This document shows positions 10,587 through 21,554 of a stretch of DNA of 64,000 nucleotides, piece by piece. The notes under the pieces are model-generated. The model saw only the letters and a list, made by a program, of their open reading frames with translations, made no database searches and had not been told where the DNA came from. The stretch lies in the NCBI RefSeq assembly GCF_000143535.2, contig NC_037321.1, forward strand, positions 1,674,001 through 1,738,000, written 5' to 3'. The first letter of the stretch is position 1; each line of letters opens with the position of its first letter. The DNA is from Botrytis cinerea B05.10. Taxonomy: Eukaryota; Ascomycota; Leotiomycetes; Helotiales; Sclerotiniaceae. The position numbers and the translations under genes are program-made.

Positions 10587-13500
10587 ATGTCTCCATTCAT
10601 TGATATCATTGGTAGCAATGGCTACACGAAACGAAACATGGTCGAAAAGACTTCCTGTATGACACCATCAAAGAAAGAAGCCCTTATTCTCAGTCATTTA
10701 TGCTCGATACTTGAGCTTCCTACAGCAAAAGTCGATCTGGAATCCAATTTTGTTGGTCTCGGCGGCCATTCATTAATGGCGATCAAGCTCTCCAAAGCTT
10801 GCAAGAGAGATGGTCTCGCCTTATCAATACCTTCCATTCTTTTAAGTCCCACTCTTACACAACTCATCGACTCGGCTACCGAAACAAGATCTACCCCTTC
10901 TACAAATATTCTGAAGAATACCCGTGATCTGAATACACTAGTCAGCCCTACACGATTGAGCCATGAACGCCGCATGTCACTCTCTAAGCCAAATGGACAC
11001 ACAGCATCTGCTTCCAATCTTTCATTAACAGAGATGCAACACTCATTTATGCACAGCTACCAAAGACAACCTGGTAGCAACATCATTAGTTTCTATGAAA
11101 CTTACAGTTCTGCCAACATTCCAACTATGAAAACAGCTTGGAAGACAGTTATAGATTCGGAACCAGTATTCCGGACAATTTTCGATCACGATAGGGTTAC
11201 AGCAACTTATTCGAAACAACCCTTGCCATTCATCTGGGATGAAGTTTGGGTTGAAGATACCGATACATATATATCAGAGTTAGAAAAGGAGATTGTGCCA
11301 GAGAAGATGGAGGTTACTTTTACAGTTCTTACTCCAAGGACTCAAAGATCGGGAAATGTTGGCGTTAGCACAATAATATGGAGAGTTCATCATGCATTCA
11401 TTGATGGATACTCTGCAAATCTATTGTACGACAAAGTTCGAAAGATTGTGATGGGTCAGAGCATTATTCCAGGCACACCATTCTCGAATGTTATCCACGA
11501 AGTACAAAAACATCAGCAGATGAACCGAGATGTCAGCAGAGCTTTCTGGAGAAAACAAATGGAATCACACCCATCACCAGTTGGGGATTTAGCTCTCCCG
11601 GTTCCATCTTCGCCTTCCAAACTATCTCGAAACGCCGATGTTTCATTTACAATACCCTCTGAAGAAATTGCCGAAGCTGCGAGATCGGCTGGTATTTCGT
11701 TGGCATCGTGGTTCCAAGCAGCTTGGGGTCTGGTACTATCTATGTACGCTGATTCCGATACCGTAGTCTTTGGTACTGTTCTTTCCGGTCGCAATTTGTC
11801 GATAGCGGGGATGGATGACACAATTGGACCTCTGATAAACACATTGCCATTTCATGTCTCGCTCGACCGCAAGCAAACGACTTTGGAATATGTTCAATCT
11901 GTCTTTAGACACTCGGTTGACTTAGGCACATTTCAACATTCTCTTCCAGAAGATGGATACAGTAGGCAATTTGCATCAGCACTGGCAATGGAGTTTGACA
12001 TGCAACCTACCGATGATCACAAGATTCGTCCTATCGGACAATCATGGTTTAAAGTTGTGCCCGACATTCCACTTAGCATCTTCATGTCTACAACTGGAAC
12101 CATCAGAATGTCATATCAAACACAGAAGTACACCGAGTCGGACATTGAGCTATTATCCGAAAACTTTCAAAGTGCCATCTTGTCTCTCCTGTCGCCAGCA
12201 AAGTCCATCGGCGAATGCTTATCCAACTTGCTGTCTTCCAAATCTCATGAAACTCTGATGAAGATGGGAAATTGCTTGACAGATGAAACATCACCAGCTT
12301 CCATCAAAGATGATCTAGTCACTCTATTTGAGCGCGCCGCTGTAGAAAATCCATCCATCTTAGCCGTTGAAAAAGCTGGAGACAGTCTGACCTATCAAGA
12401 ATTTGATAACATGGCCACCAAATTATCAGCTCAACTCTCTAAATATGTCCAACCAGGAGATATCGTCTGCGTTCATGCAGATCGAAGTATCAACTGGCTT
12501 GTTGCCATTTACGGTATCCTCAAAGCCGGGGCGGTATATTCTGCACAAGATGCCGCCTTGCCAGGTCACATTCGAGAAGCCAATTTCCAAACTGCTGGCG
12601 GAAAGCTTTTTTTGACACCGGCATCTTCCCAACGAAAGATTGCGCCGGAATCATGCAAGCTGTGTCTTTCGGTTGAAGATTTGGTTCAATTACCTTTGCC
12701 AAGCTCGGTAGCGGTCGCTCCAAGACAAACACCTAGACCTGCGGATAATGCATATCTCTGCTTTACATCCGGGTCCACCGGCAAACCTAAGGGTGTGATG
12801 TGTAGCCACGAAGGCCTTGTTGCATTCCAAAAGGATCTTGCCGTTCGACTTTTCGCACTTCCAGGACAGCGAATCTCTCAATTGATGTCCCCAGCTTTCG
12901 ATGGAAGTATCCACGAGATATTTTCTGCTCTAAGCTACGGTGCTACCATTGTTCTCGCCGATGGCATACATCCATTCTCTCACTTGGAAAAATCCACAGC
13001 TGCGATCTTAACGCCATCTATTGCCAATATCTTGGACCCAGAAGACTTCCCCATGCTGCGAAATGTATATCTTGTCGGCGAGCCAGTTCCACAACATGTC
13101 AATGATGTATGGTCTAGTGTTAAAAACCTCTACAACATGTATGGCCCGACGGAAGCCACATGCGGGGCTACCATCAAGCGTCTTCTTCCTGGAAAGCCGG
13201 TGAATATAGGAGCACCAAACCCCACTACTCGCGTCTACATCCTCGATCGAAACCAACAACTTCTGCCACCGGGTGTGATTGGAGAAATCTATCTTGCCGG
13301 TGTCCAAGTGGCACGAGGATATATCGGTATGCCCCAAATGTCCGCCGAACGATTCCTCCCCGATACCATCTGCAATCGTCAAGGCGAAATGATGTACCGA
13401 ACTGGCGATCGGGGATATTTCAATCGAGCTGGTGAAGTCGAATGCCTGGGTCGGAATGATCGACAAATCAAATTACGTGGTTTCCGTCTTGATCTTAATG

Positions 13501-15365
13501 ACTTGGAGATTCGAGTAGCGGAAGCTCTCCCAGAATGTTCCGGTATCGCTATTTGTCAAAAGGGTGACTACCTCGTTGCTATGGTTCAACCCGAGACACT
13601 CGATATTGCAAAGGTTAGAGCAAAGGTTACTCAAGTACTCCCTGTTCATGCCGTTCCTAGAGTATTCATGGCTGTTGAGAAGTTCCCAATGACACCTGCT
13701 GGAAAGTTGGACTATAAGGCCATTACAAACATGACTTTGGCGGAAAAGGAGTCCGCCCCGAAGAAGATTGAAAGCTCGACCGAAGTTAGGGTTGCTGAAG
13801 CATGGAAAGAGTTGTTGGGACTCGAATCCAATGTGGAGATCACTAGGGATTCTGAGTTTGTTTCACTAGGAGGTCATTCCGTCATGCAACTTCGTCTTGC
13901 GAGCAAACTTTCTGAAATCTTCCATGTGAGGATGACGGTTTCTCACATCATGCAGTCGGCTAACTTGCTCGAAATGGCAAAGATCATTGAGAATCTTCGT
14001 GCTCAAACTCAACCTACTGATGTTGATGATGCATTGGTCCCACTGGGAAAGTACAGAGTATCACCTATCGAGCGTGAGTGGTGGGAGAAGTATAGATTAA
14101 ATGTCGGAAGTTCCTCTTTCAATGTCACCTACGCCTGTGCAGTTGACACTAGCGTTGTTGACACTGATAAATTAATCTCAGCATGGAATACGGTACTATC
14201 CCGACATCGCATTCTCCGCTGCAGATATATCAGAAGTGGACAAAAAGGCATTTTACAAAGAGGTTATGACCGATTCCCACCTCAGATCAAGACAGTCAAC
14301 AAACTTGGTCTCTGGAGAGAATGTAATCGACCTTTTGATTTGAAACGTCAGAATCCTATCCGAGTCTTCCTCTCTAGAAACACGATGCTTGCATCTATGA
14401 GCCATATAATCGCAGACTTAACTTCCCTTGAAGTTCTCCTCAAGGAGGTTACTACGCTATATAGCGGTAACTCACTACCACCTGTCGAGCATACATATAT
14501 GGATACCACACAGTGGAGCACCACACCCACACCCACTGAGCAGAAATGGTGGAAAGAATATCTCCACGGAGCACCGCAAACCTACACCCTCCCCAACATC
14601 GTAGAGCGTTCCTCCTATGCCGGTCGTACTCGCCTTACCAAGCTCCCCCAGGATCTCACCCGCCAAATTCTCACATTTACGGATGAGCAAAAAGTTACGC
14701 TTCATCAAATCGCCCTTGGCGCTGTGGCTCTCTCTCTTCAACACGATCAAAACGATGTCGACATCGTATTAGGAGGTCCCTACTTTAACCGCGGAGCTAA
14801 AGATCTCGAGACCGTTGGGTTATTCCTCGAGCCACTTCCCATTCGTATCCGCCAACCTTCAACCTCTCAATTGCCCTCTGCATCCTTCCTGCGCGCCGTT
14901 CAAACCTCCAGCCAAGAAGCAATCGCACACGCGATGCCTTGGGACCAAATCCTCCGCGCCACTTCCACACACGCGCGCTTTCCGAATCATCCACTTCTCG
15001 ATGTCATGGTAACTTTTCACGACAACCGCACTCCCAAGACCATGATCGAAGGGGTGGATCCGCTGATCACCTATACCGAAGGAAGCAAATTTGCACTCTT
15101 GGTGGAATTCTCAGTGCTTTCTGATAATGCGATTGCGTTGCGATTAGAGTATGATACGAATTGTGTGACGAAAACAGAAATTGTGGCATTTGAGGCGGTG
15201 GTGTTTGAGGCTGTAAGAGGATTGATCGGAGGAATGAGCTTGGGAGAAGTGAAGAAGAATTTGGGGGTCAAGAAGAGGGAGGCAGAGAGGGAAAATGGTG
15301 ATGGAATGGTAGCAGCATCTACCAACTATTTCGGGACGAGAGTGGATATTCTCAGTGGTCTCTAG
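10587..15365 (+). CDS. Non-ribosomal peptide synthetase, T-C-A-T-C
   Basis: A single exon of 1592 residues. I prefer the ATG at 10587 (context CTAAAATGTC) to the in-frame ATG at 10509, whose extra 26 residues look like leader sequence. Domains in order: carrier T1 (LGGHSLMAI, Ser62 is the phosphopantetheine site); condensation C1 with HHAFIDG at 268-274; adenylation with TSGSTGKPKG at 727-736, then MYGPTEA, YRTGDRG and a PMTPAGKLD lysine motif; carrier T2 (LGGHSVMQL, Ser1098); and terminal condensation C2, where the motif reads SHIIADL (about 1272-1278), keeping the second His and the Asp. It activates one amino or aryl acid and joins it to something already loaded on T1. No adenylation domain precedes T1 and no thioesterase or reductase follows, so release is probably by C2. 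It is the core gene of the cluster. Confidence 0.95.
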   Translation: MSPFIDIIGSNGYTKRNMVEKTSCMTPSKKEALILSHLCSILELPTAKVDLESNFVGLGGHSLMAIKLSKACKRDGLALSIPSILLSPTLTQLIDSATETRSTPSTNILKNTRDLNTLVSPTRLSHERRMSLSKPNGHTASASNLSLTEMQHSFMHSYQRQPGSNIISFYETYSSANIPTMKTAWKTVIDSEPVFRTIFDHDRVTATYSKQPLPFIWDEVWVEDTDTYISELEKEIVPEKMEVTFTVLTPRTQRSGNVGVSTIIWRVHHAFIDGYSANLLYDKVRKIVMGQSIIPGTPFSNVIHEVQKHQQMNRDVSRAFWRKQMESHPSPVGDLALPVPSSPSKLSRNADVSFTIPSEEIAEAARSAGISLASWFQAAWGLVLSMYADSDTVVFGTVLSGRNLSIAGMDDTIGPLINTLPFHVSLDRKQTTLEYVQSVFRHSVDLGTFQHSLPEDGYSRQFASALAMEFDMQPTDDHKIRPIGQSWFKVVPDIPLSIFMSTTGTIRMSYQTQKYTESDIELLSENFQSAILSLLSPAKSIGECLSNLLSSKSHETLMKMGNCLTDETSPASIKDDLVTLFERAAVENPSILAVEKAGDSLTYQEFDNMATKLSAQLSKYVQPGDIVCVHADRSINWLVAIYGILKAGAVYSAQDAALPGHIREANFQTAGGKLFLTPASSQRKIAPESCKLCLSVEDLVQLPLPSSVAVAPRQTPRPADNAYLCFTSGSTGKPKGVMCSHEGLVAFQKDLAVRLFALPGQRISQLMSPAFDGSIHEIFSALSYGATIVLADGIHPFSHLEKSTAAILTPSIANILDPEDFPMLRNVYLVGEPVPQHVNDVWSSVKNLYNMYGPTEATCGATIKRLLPGKPVNIGAPNPTTRVYILDRNQQLLPPGVIGEIYLAGVQVARGYIGMPQMSAERFLPDTICNRQGEMMYRTGDRGYFNRAGEVECLGRNDRQIKLRGFRLDLNDLEIRVAEALPECSGIAICQKGDYLVAMVQPETLDIAKVRAKVTQVLPVHAVPRVFMAVEKFPMTPAGKLDYKAITNMTLAEKESAPKKIESSTEVRVAEAWKELLGLESNVEITRDSEFVSLGGHSVMQLRLASKLSEIFHVRMTVSHIMQSANLLEMAKIIENLRAQTQPTDVDDALVPLGKYRVSPIEREWWEKYRLNVGSSSFNVTYACAVDTSVVDTDKLISAWNTVLSRHRILRCRYIRSGQKGILQRGYDRFPPQIKTVNKLGLWRECNRPFDLKRQNPIRVFLSRNTMLASMSHIIADLTSLEVLLKEVTTLYSGNSLPPVEHTYMDTTQWSTTPTPTEQKWWKEYLHGAPQTYTLPNIVERSSYAGRTRLTKLPQDLTRQILTFTDEQKVTLHQIALGAVALSLQHDQNDVDIVLGGPYFNRGAKDLETVGLFLEPLPIRIRQPSTSQLPSASFLRAVQTSSQEAIAHAMPWDQILRATSTHARFPNHPLLDVMVTFHDNRTPKTMIEGVDPLITYTEGSKFALLVEFSVLSDNAIALRLEYDTNCVTKTEIVAFEAVVFEAVRGLIGGMSLGEVKKNLGVKKREAERENGDGMVAASTNYFGTRVDILSGL

Positions 15366-17055
15366 AGATTTAAGAGTTTATGGATTTTATGTCGTGGAAA
15401 TTTCATGGGGATATTCCAGGAGGAGGAGGGGGGGGGGTTAAATTTTTTATATAGATATTCTCAGGTGACTTTCAGAATCTGGGGAGTTTAGGAGCACACG
15501 GTTCATGAATTCAAATACTTCAAATTTCACTGCGATCAGCAAACATTGTTGTCATTATCGCGAAGTGAACCAGCAAAAACATCCTACTGGCTACGTGAGA
15601 AAATATCCACCTTCGTTCCCAATGAAGCACTGCACTAAAACATGGTTTCCCTACACAGATTAGACCAGAAGATTTGGACACCTCACCAAAAATATCGAAT
15701 GCTCAAACTTAGACATCGATCTCCCGCATCCATCACATCTGCCAGATCCATGGCTTCACATCCAAGTTCAGATCTACTACCTATCTATCTCCTTTCCACC
15801 ATCCAACCTAACTCAACTCAGCTCCATTATCAACTACCGAACACGCATTTCGTATCTTGCATCTCTAGTGGAACACTGTAATGTTTTTCCCCCTGCGAGT
15901 ATTGTATATATCACAATCATGATGTAGTATCACTATCCCTATCCCCATCCCCATCCAGACCCATATCATTATGTGAAGAAAAACATAACTTTCTCTACCC
16001 CTAATTCTTACAATCCACACACACACACATATATATATATCAATCATTCCTTATTTCTAAATGAATTTCTAATTGCATTTCCATTTCCATTTCCATTTCC
16101 ATTCCTACACAATCCAATATCCAAACAACACTTCCTCGGAATATTCAAATTCCTCTCATCCTAGGAGCCTTCCCATTAACCCCCCTTCTCTTCCTCTCTT
16201 CCTCCCTCCACCCCCACAAAATAACCGAAGTTTATCAAAGCCATAGATTTCCACTACAGATACCCATACCCATCTCCACAACTGCAATACTCAATATATC
16301 CCAAACCATCTCAAGCCAAGTCATAAAAGATCGCCAAATCCCTTTCTCCCCCCTCCTCCCCCCTCCTCCCAATTCATTCAAATATACATTTACCCGTTTT
16401 CCCCTCAAGCTCCCCAAGTTTTTATTTCTCTTTCCTCTTTCCTCTTTCCTCTTTCCTCTTTCCTCTTTCCTCTTTCCTCTTTCCTCTTTCCTCTTTCCTC
16501 TTTCCTCTTTCCTCTTTCCTCTTTCCTCTTTCCTCTTTCCTCTTTCCTCTTTTCTTTCTCTTTCCTCTTTCCTCTTTCCTTCTTTATCCCATTTTCGTTC
16601 TTCCCCCTATACCATATACAATGATCAAATGAATACTTATCCATTCATCCATTCATCCATTCATCCATCCAAAAAAAAATACATTTAAAAGCCCAACAAT
16701 TAAGCACAATACCCCCTCTCCCCCCCGCCCCCAAAACCAAAATTTAGGTCTCAAAACAATACACCTTTCAAATTCCATATAAACATTTCTACACAATAAT
16801 ACTTCATATATATTGATTCGTTCGTTCATTCATTCATTCGTATGTATGTATGTATGTATATAGTGTATGGTCTATGAATCCATCCACACCATCCACACCA
16901 CACCCATCCATCCATCCATCATCATTGCATACATAACCCCAATTTTAATTTCCGGTTCTCTTTCGCCAGAATCTAATGCCAATGTCAAGAATGGGAATGG
17001 ATGCCAATCTCATGATAAATCATGCATCATCTATCAAACCCCCTCCCCTAAAGAT
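15366..17055. other. Gene-free pyrimidine-rich spacer at the cluster border
   Basis: No supported gene. From about 15640 the plus strand is depleted in G and dominated by C, T and A for 1.4 kb. It includes runs of ATTTCC, CATTCATC, GTATGTAT and a long CCTCTTT array. The last part overlaps the 3' flank of MDV1. Confidence 0.65.
16426..16585 (+). repeat. CCTCTTT heptanucleotide array
   Basis: About twenty near-perfect copies of a 7-bp pyrimidine-only unit (CCTCTTT). The copies become irregular after 16550. The minus strand is correspondingly GAAAGAG-rich and reads as a meaningless Lys-Arg-Glu repeat. Confidence 0.9.
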
Positions 17056-19351
17056 TTAACAACTCCAAATCCCCACTATGCCACTCCTCCTTCCTTCAAC
17101 CATATACCCATCCTTAACCCTACACTTCTCTACAATATTCTTCTCACCATCTTCCGTCATATCTCCCTCCCTTTCAGCACCAATACCACAATCCCAATGT
17201 CTACCATCCGTTTTATCATACACCTTGACCACATCTTCTCCAGCAGCCGCTACAATACGTCTTGTATCAAACATCATACTTGTAATAGGTGAATCATAAG
17301 CATATGCATCATAGATTGCTCCTGTTCGGAGATCCCAGATCTATTTGATTGTTAGTAAATGATACCTGTAATATTCTCCAACATATGATGAAATGATAAA
17401 ACAAGAAACCAAAACTCGAATAACATACCCTAATACTCCTATCCAAACTACCAGTAACCAAATGAACATCATCAAATTGCAAACAAGTAACAGGACCTGT
17501 ATGTCCCACTAAACTCCTATGCACCTGACCACTTCTCAAATCCCATAAACGAACCATTCCATCAGCAGTACCACAAGCAAGTGCAGCATCAAAAACTTGT
17601 ACCGCGCCGACGAAATCTGCTGTTGCATCTGGTAAACGTCCAGTTTGTCGCCATGTACCTTCAGTAGAACCCATGGTTGCCGAAGCTTGTGCTGCTGCCC
17701 ACATAACATCTAATGTTTGTACGCATCTTCCTTTTTCTAAATCCCATTGTCTTAATGTTTTATCAGCCGAACCAGATATGAGAGTATCGCCACGGAAATG
17801 AAGAGCTGTTACTTCATCCACATGAGCTTCCAATGTGAATAATGGACAATCCACCATCATTCCTTGTGGGATATGGATTGGTTGTTTTTCTTGTTCCACA
17901 GCTTCACCAAATGCAAGATGATCTTCTTCCTCTTCCTCTTCTGCTTCTTCCTTGATCTTATCTTGAAGATCATAACGAGCCTTACTTAAATCCCATAATC
18001 GAATGGTAGCATCCATAGATCCAGTCGCAACGATATTATCTTCTACTTGAAGAGTTCGTACAGATGCAGTATGTCCTTCAAGAAGTCCTATACATCGACC
18101 AGCATTCATATCCCATACTCGAACCGAATCATCCAAAGCCGAAGAAACCATGGTGCCAAATGGTACGTCAAAATCCAGAGCAGTAATCATATCATCATGT
18201 GCTTGAATTTCTCGAATTGAAGACCCAGGTTCGAAGTGTTCATGTAAAATTGGCATGGATTTTCTTCGAATCGTTTTATGTCTTCTCGATCCTTTCGATG
18301 AAGGTGTACTTGCCCTCGAGGGAAGTTTTTCGTAAATCGATTCAGACATAAATGATGAATCCATTCCTGGATTCTCGGCATCTTCTCCTTCATCAGTTCC
18401 AGTGATGGATTTTCCCAAGGCTTCGGCGTCATCAATTTGTTCTTGAGCATCCTCCAATCGATTCTCCACATCTAGAACTGTTCCAAAAAGTTAGTGATAC
18501 CCCGCACTTTCAACATTCACAACATATACTGACTCTCATGTTCCAACATTGACTCTTCCTGTTCCAATCCCGCCAACCTATCCAAAACGATTCGCCTCAT
18601 CGAATTGAGATTTGCGATTTTATTATCAATCCCATGAATCTCACTACTCGCCATATTCTTCCTGATCCCCATCATCTCCAATCGATGATTCAGAGCAGCC
18701 TTTTCTTTTTTCAACTTCGCAAGACTGGGTGGGCCATCCCCCTCCGAACCCCCCTCACTAGCATTATCGATAAGTTTCCTACCCCTCGAAATTCTCCTCT
18801 TGTGCTTCTTCCCCTTCTCCTCGCTCGTTTCCGGCAGCGTTGCTTGAAAACCCTGGAACAAGGAATAGCTATTTTCATTGTCGGGGATATTCCTCAACAG
18901 CTCATCTGGCAAGAAAGTCAAGGCCCGATATTGAATTTCCGAGGTCGACAGCTTCGAGCGCACCAAATCGGTCGGGGTAGTTTTCGCAAAGGAGAAGACG
19001 CTGCGTTGAAGATTGGGCCTGCGAAGTTGTTTGTGTAAATCGCTCATGGCATTTTGGTAATGGGTGCTCGAGGTGGGATCGATGGGACCTATTAAATGGC
19101 CAGCGGTCGTGGTAACTTTTCGACCAAAAGCTTCTAACCCTCGGGTCTGATCGAGATAGATACCCATTAGCAAGCACAAATTAATGGGAACATGAATAAA
19201 AAAAAATAAAAGACGTGAATAGAATATGCAGATAAGAAACAACGTAGTCGAGCTAAGAGAAAACACAGCATAAACATACCGATATCAAAGCTCCATCTTC
19301 GTCCTCTTCTGCCCCGTATGAAGAGGCATTGCGGCTACTGGAGCCAGCCAT
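17056..19351 (-). CDS. MDV1: Mitochondrial division protein 1 (WD40)
   Basis: Four exons (19351-19280, 19146-18534, 18477-17429, 17340-17056) give 672 residues. The N-terminal half has [20 protein letters not shown], characteristic of Mdv1/Caf4. A coiled coil follows (about residues 190-270, [18 protein letters not shown] onward). The C-terminal half is a WD40 propeller with blades ending VRVWD, IRLWD, LRQWD, VRLWD and IRVWD-type motifs, and a final segment ending GIWSC. In yeast Mdv1 binds Fis1 on the mitochondrial outer membrane through its N terminus and recruits the dynamin Dnm1 through the propeller, driving fission. The gene is divergent from chorismate mutase and is the first housekeeping gene right of the cluster. 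Confidence 0.93.
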
Positions 19352-19534
19352 ACAATTGTCTTTTTTCAACAATATGGCAGGTTTCCGATCACGATTGATA
19401 ATTCAATGCGGGACAATTGCAGAGCGGTATCTGGTTGGCTCCCGTGGGATGTGTGTGTTGGCACAATTAAGATGGTTTTGGGAAAGAATGTTAAAAGTTT
19501 TTTAATTTGTTCATTCTGTCCAGATCTTTTGCAA

Positions 19535-19589
19535 GATACGATACGGTGCGGTGCGGTGCGGTACGATACGATACGACACGATACGATAC
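19535..19589 (+). repeat. GATAC/GGTGC pentamer microsatellite
   Basis: Eleven or so 5-bp units alternating between GATAC-like and GGTGC-like forms, within the MDV1 upstream region. Confidence 0.8.
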
Positions 19590-20320
19590 CGGCTTGAGAC
19601 GGGTATGATGAATGGAATCGAGGTAGTTTGGTAATTGACTGGGTTAGTGAGACTGGTGGGATGGAATTGATAGGTGGGAAAGATGGGAAGAGGTAGATAT
19701 GTCTCATAAAAGTCTGGGCAGGATAAAAGGCAGGATGATTGAAGAAGCTACCTTTAGCCTTGTGCATACATAATATCTGTAGAGAGATATTCAAGCTCGG
19801 GTCCGTTTAATATATGAGAAGCTATACACCTGCTTATATATATATATATATATACACCTAGCACGTATAATTGAGGTCGGTCGGTAGGTTTACAAGCACT
19901 TCGTCCCAGCACAATGATGCATCGTAGTATACATCCATACCCGTCCGTGTATGTAAAAGAGCACACGAGCAACAGAGCACACAATACACGCACAGCAGAA
20001 TAACATCCAGAGCGTGCAAAGCACAACAGAAGAGCCATGCTTGGCCTTTTCTCCGGAACATTCTTTACCCCCACCATTCGTTCACACTCATTACTATGGT
20101 GGGTGTGGTGGTGGGATGGTACGTGGTGGATTATGGCTGTGTTCCCATTCATCCATACAATCCAGAATAAAAGCTTCATGATAGAACGACGTACGTAGTA
20201 GGTACTTGGCAGATCATTGCTCACCGGTAGAACATATATACATACACACACAGCAAGCTATAATCTCATTCTCACCCTCATTCTCACCCTCACCCTCACC
20301 CTCACTCACTCGCTACATCT

Positions 20321-20330
20321 CCGGATCCGA
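20321..20330 (-). promoter_or_regulatory. TCGGATCCGG site before chorismate mutase
   Basis: The minus strand reads TCGGATCCGG exactly, 314 bp before the chorismate mutase start. It may be chance, or a link between the cluster regulator and aromatic amino acid supply. Confidence 0.3.
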
Positions 20331-20409
20331 GGAGAAATCCCATACAGACCAGAAATCCAATACCAGACATCCAAGCAAAGACAGACCAGACCGCAAACTC
20401 TATTTCTTA

Positions 20410-20444
20410 CCTTCTTTCCTTCTTTCCTTCTTTCCTTCTTTCCT
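20410..20444 (+). repeat. CTTCTTTC tandem repeat
   Basis: About four copies of an 8-bp pyrimidine unit in the likely 5' leader or promoter of the chorismate mutase gene. Confidence 0.8.
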
Positions 20445-20643
20445 ACCCATCTCACCCATCTCACCCACCGCTCTCGATACATAAAGTTGCGATTGGAACC
20501 TCATCCTCACCAAACATCATTCGAATCTTTTCGTCAAAATTCTTTGATTTCTCCATACACACTTCAAAACCTCTACCCCCCCTTCTCGAACCCAATTCAA
20601 ATTCAATATCTTCAATTGGTACATGATACTTGGCAATTTTATC

Positions 20644-21554
20644 ATGGATGCAGCAATCGATCTTTCAGATGCTTCTAAAGCTCTCGATTTGGCTAATATC
20701 CGTTTTCAACTCATGTATGTATTCTTCCTCATTCTCCCCCCCCATCCTTCCCCTCCCTCTCCCTCTCCACCCTCCAAATTCCAAATCCCCAAACTAACCT
20801 CCCCCCTCCCAGCCGTCTCGAAGACACCATAACCTTCCACCTAATCGAACGAGTCCAATTCCCCCTCAACCCCACCATCTACATCCCATCCGCGCTCCCC
20901 CTCCCAAACACCACGCTCAGTTTCCTCGACTGGCTCCTCCACTCGCGCGAAACCCTCGACTCTCTAATCCGACGCTTCCAATCCCCTGACGAATATCCCT
21001 TCTTCCCAGACGCTCTCAAAACCCCCATCCTCCAACCGCTCCACTACCCCACCATCCTCCACCCCAACACCGTCAACGTCAACGCCCAGATCAAAGACCA
21101 CTACATCAGCACCTTCCTGCCGCAAGCCTGCCTGCAAACCGGACGCTCCGACCGCGGCGAACGCGAGGAAAACTACGGCTCCGCCGCAACCTGCGACATC
21201 AACTGTCTGCAAGCGCTCTCGCGACGCATCCACTTTGGCAAATTTGTAGCCGAGTCGAAATTCCGCGCCGAGGAGGCCGCCTTTACTCAAATGATCCTCG
21301 CGGGCGATCGCGAGGGCCTGGGCCGCGCAATCACGAACGAGAAGGTGGAATTGCAGGTTTTGGAAAGACTGAGATTGAAGGCGCGTACGTATGGCACGGA
21401 TCCCAGTTTGAGTAATGGGAATGCGAAGGGCGAGGAACCGCAGGGGAAAATTAATGTCGAGGCGGTGGAGGGCTTGTATAGGGATTTTGTGATTCCGTTG
21501 ACGAAGGTGGTGGAAGTGGAGTATTTGATGCAGAGATTGGATAATAAGGAGTAG
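20644..21554 (+). CDS. ARO7: Chorismate mutase
   Basis: Two exons, 20644-20714 and 20813-21554, give 270 residues, close to yeast Aro7 (256). The enzyme converts chorismate to prephenate, the committed step to phenylalanine and tyrosine, in the cytosol. Family features are the N-terminal [20 protein letters not shown] helix joined exactly across the intron, the [20 protein letters not shown] segment, [27 protein letters not shown] (active-site helix) and the C-terminal [16 protein letters not shown]. It is all-helical, as expected of the AroQ fungal class, which is allosterically controlled by Trp and Tyr. The exon is markedly richer in C-ending codons than the metabolite cluster. The gene converges on BCP1. 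Confidence 0.95.

Larger units (their letters stand above)
19352..20643. promoter_or_regulatory. Divergent promoter between MDV1 and chorismate mutase
   Basis: A 1.3-kb non-coding region full of simple repeats: a GATAC/GGTGC pentamer array at about 19535-19589, (TA)n near 19836, CTCACC repeats near 20264-20310 and CTTTC repeats at 20410-20444. A single CCGGATCCGA (reverse complement TCGGATCCGG) lies at 20321-20330. Confidence 0.6.

Noticed and set aside
16405..16644. Minus-strand reading of Lys-Arg-Glu repeats
   Set aside because: It is the translation of the CCTCTTT array and has no non-repeat coding content.
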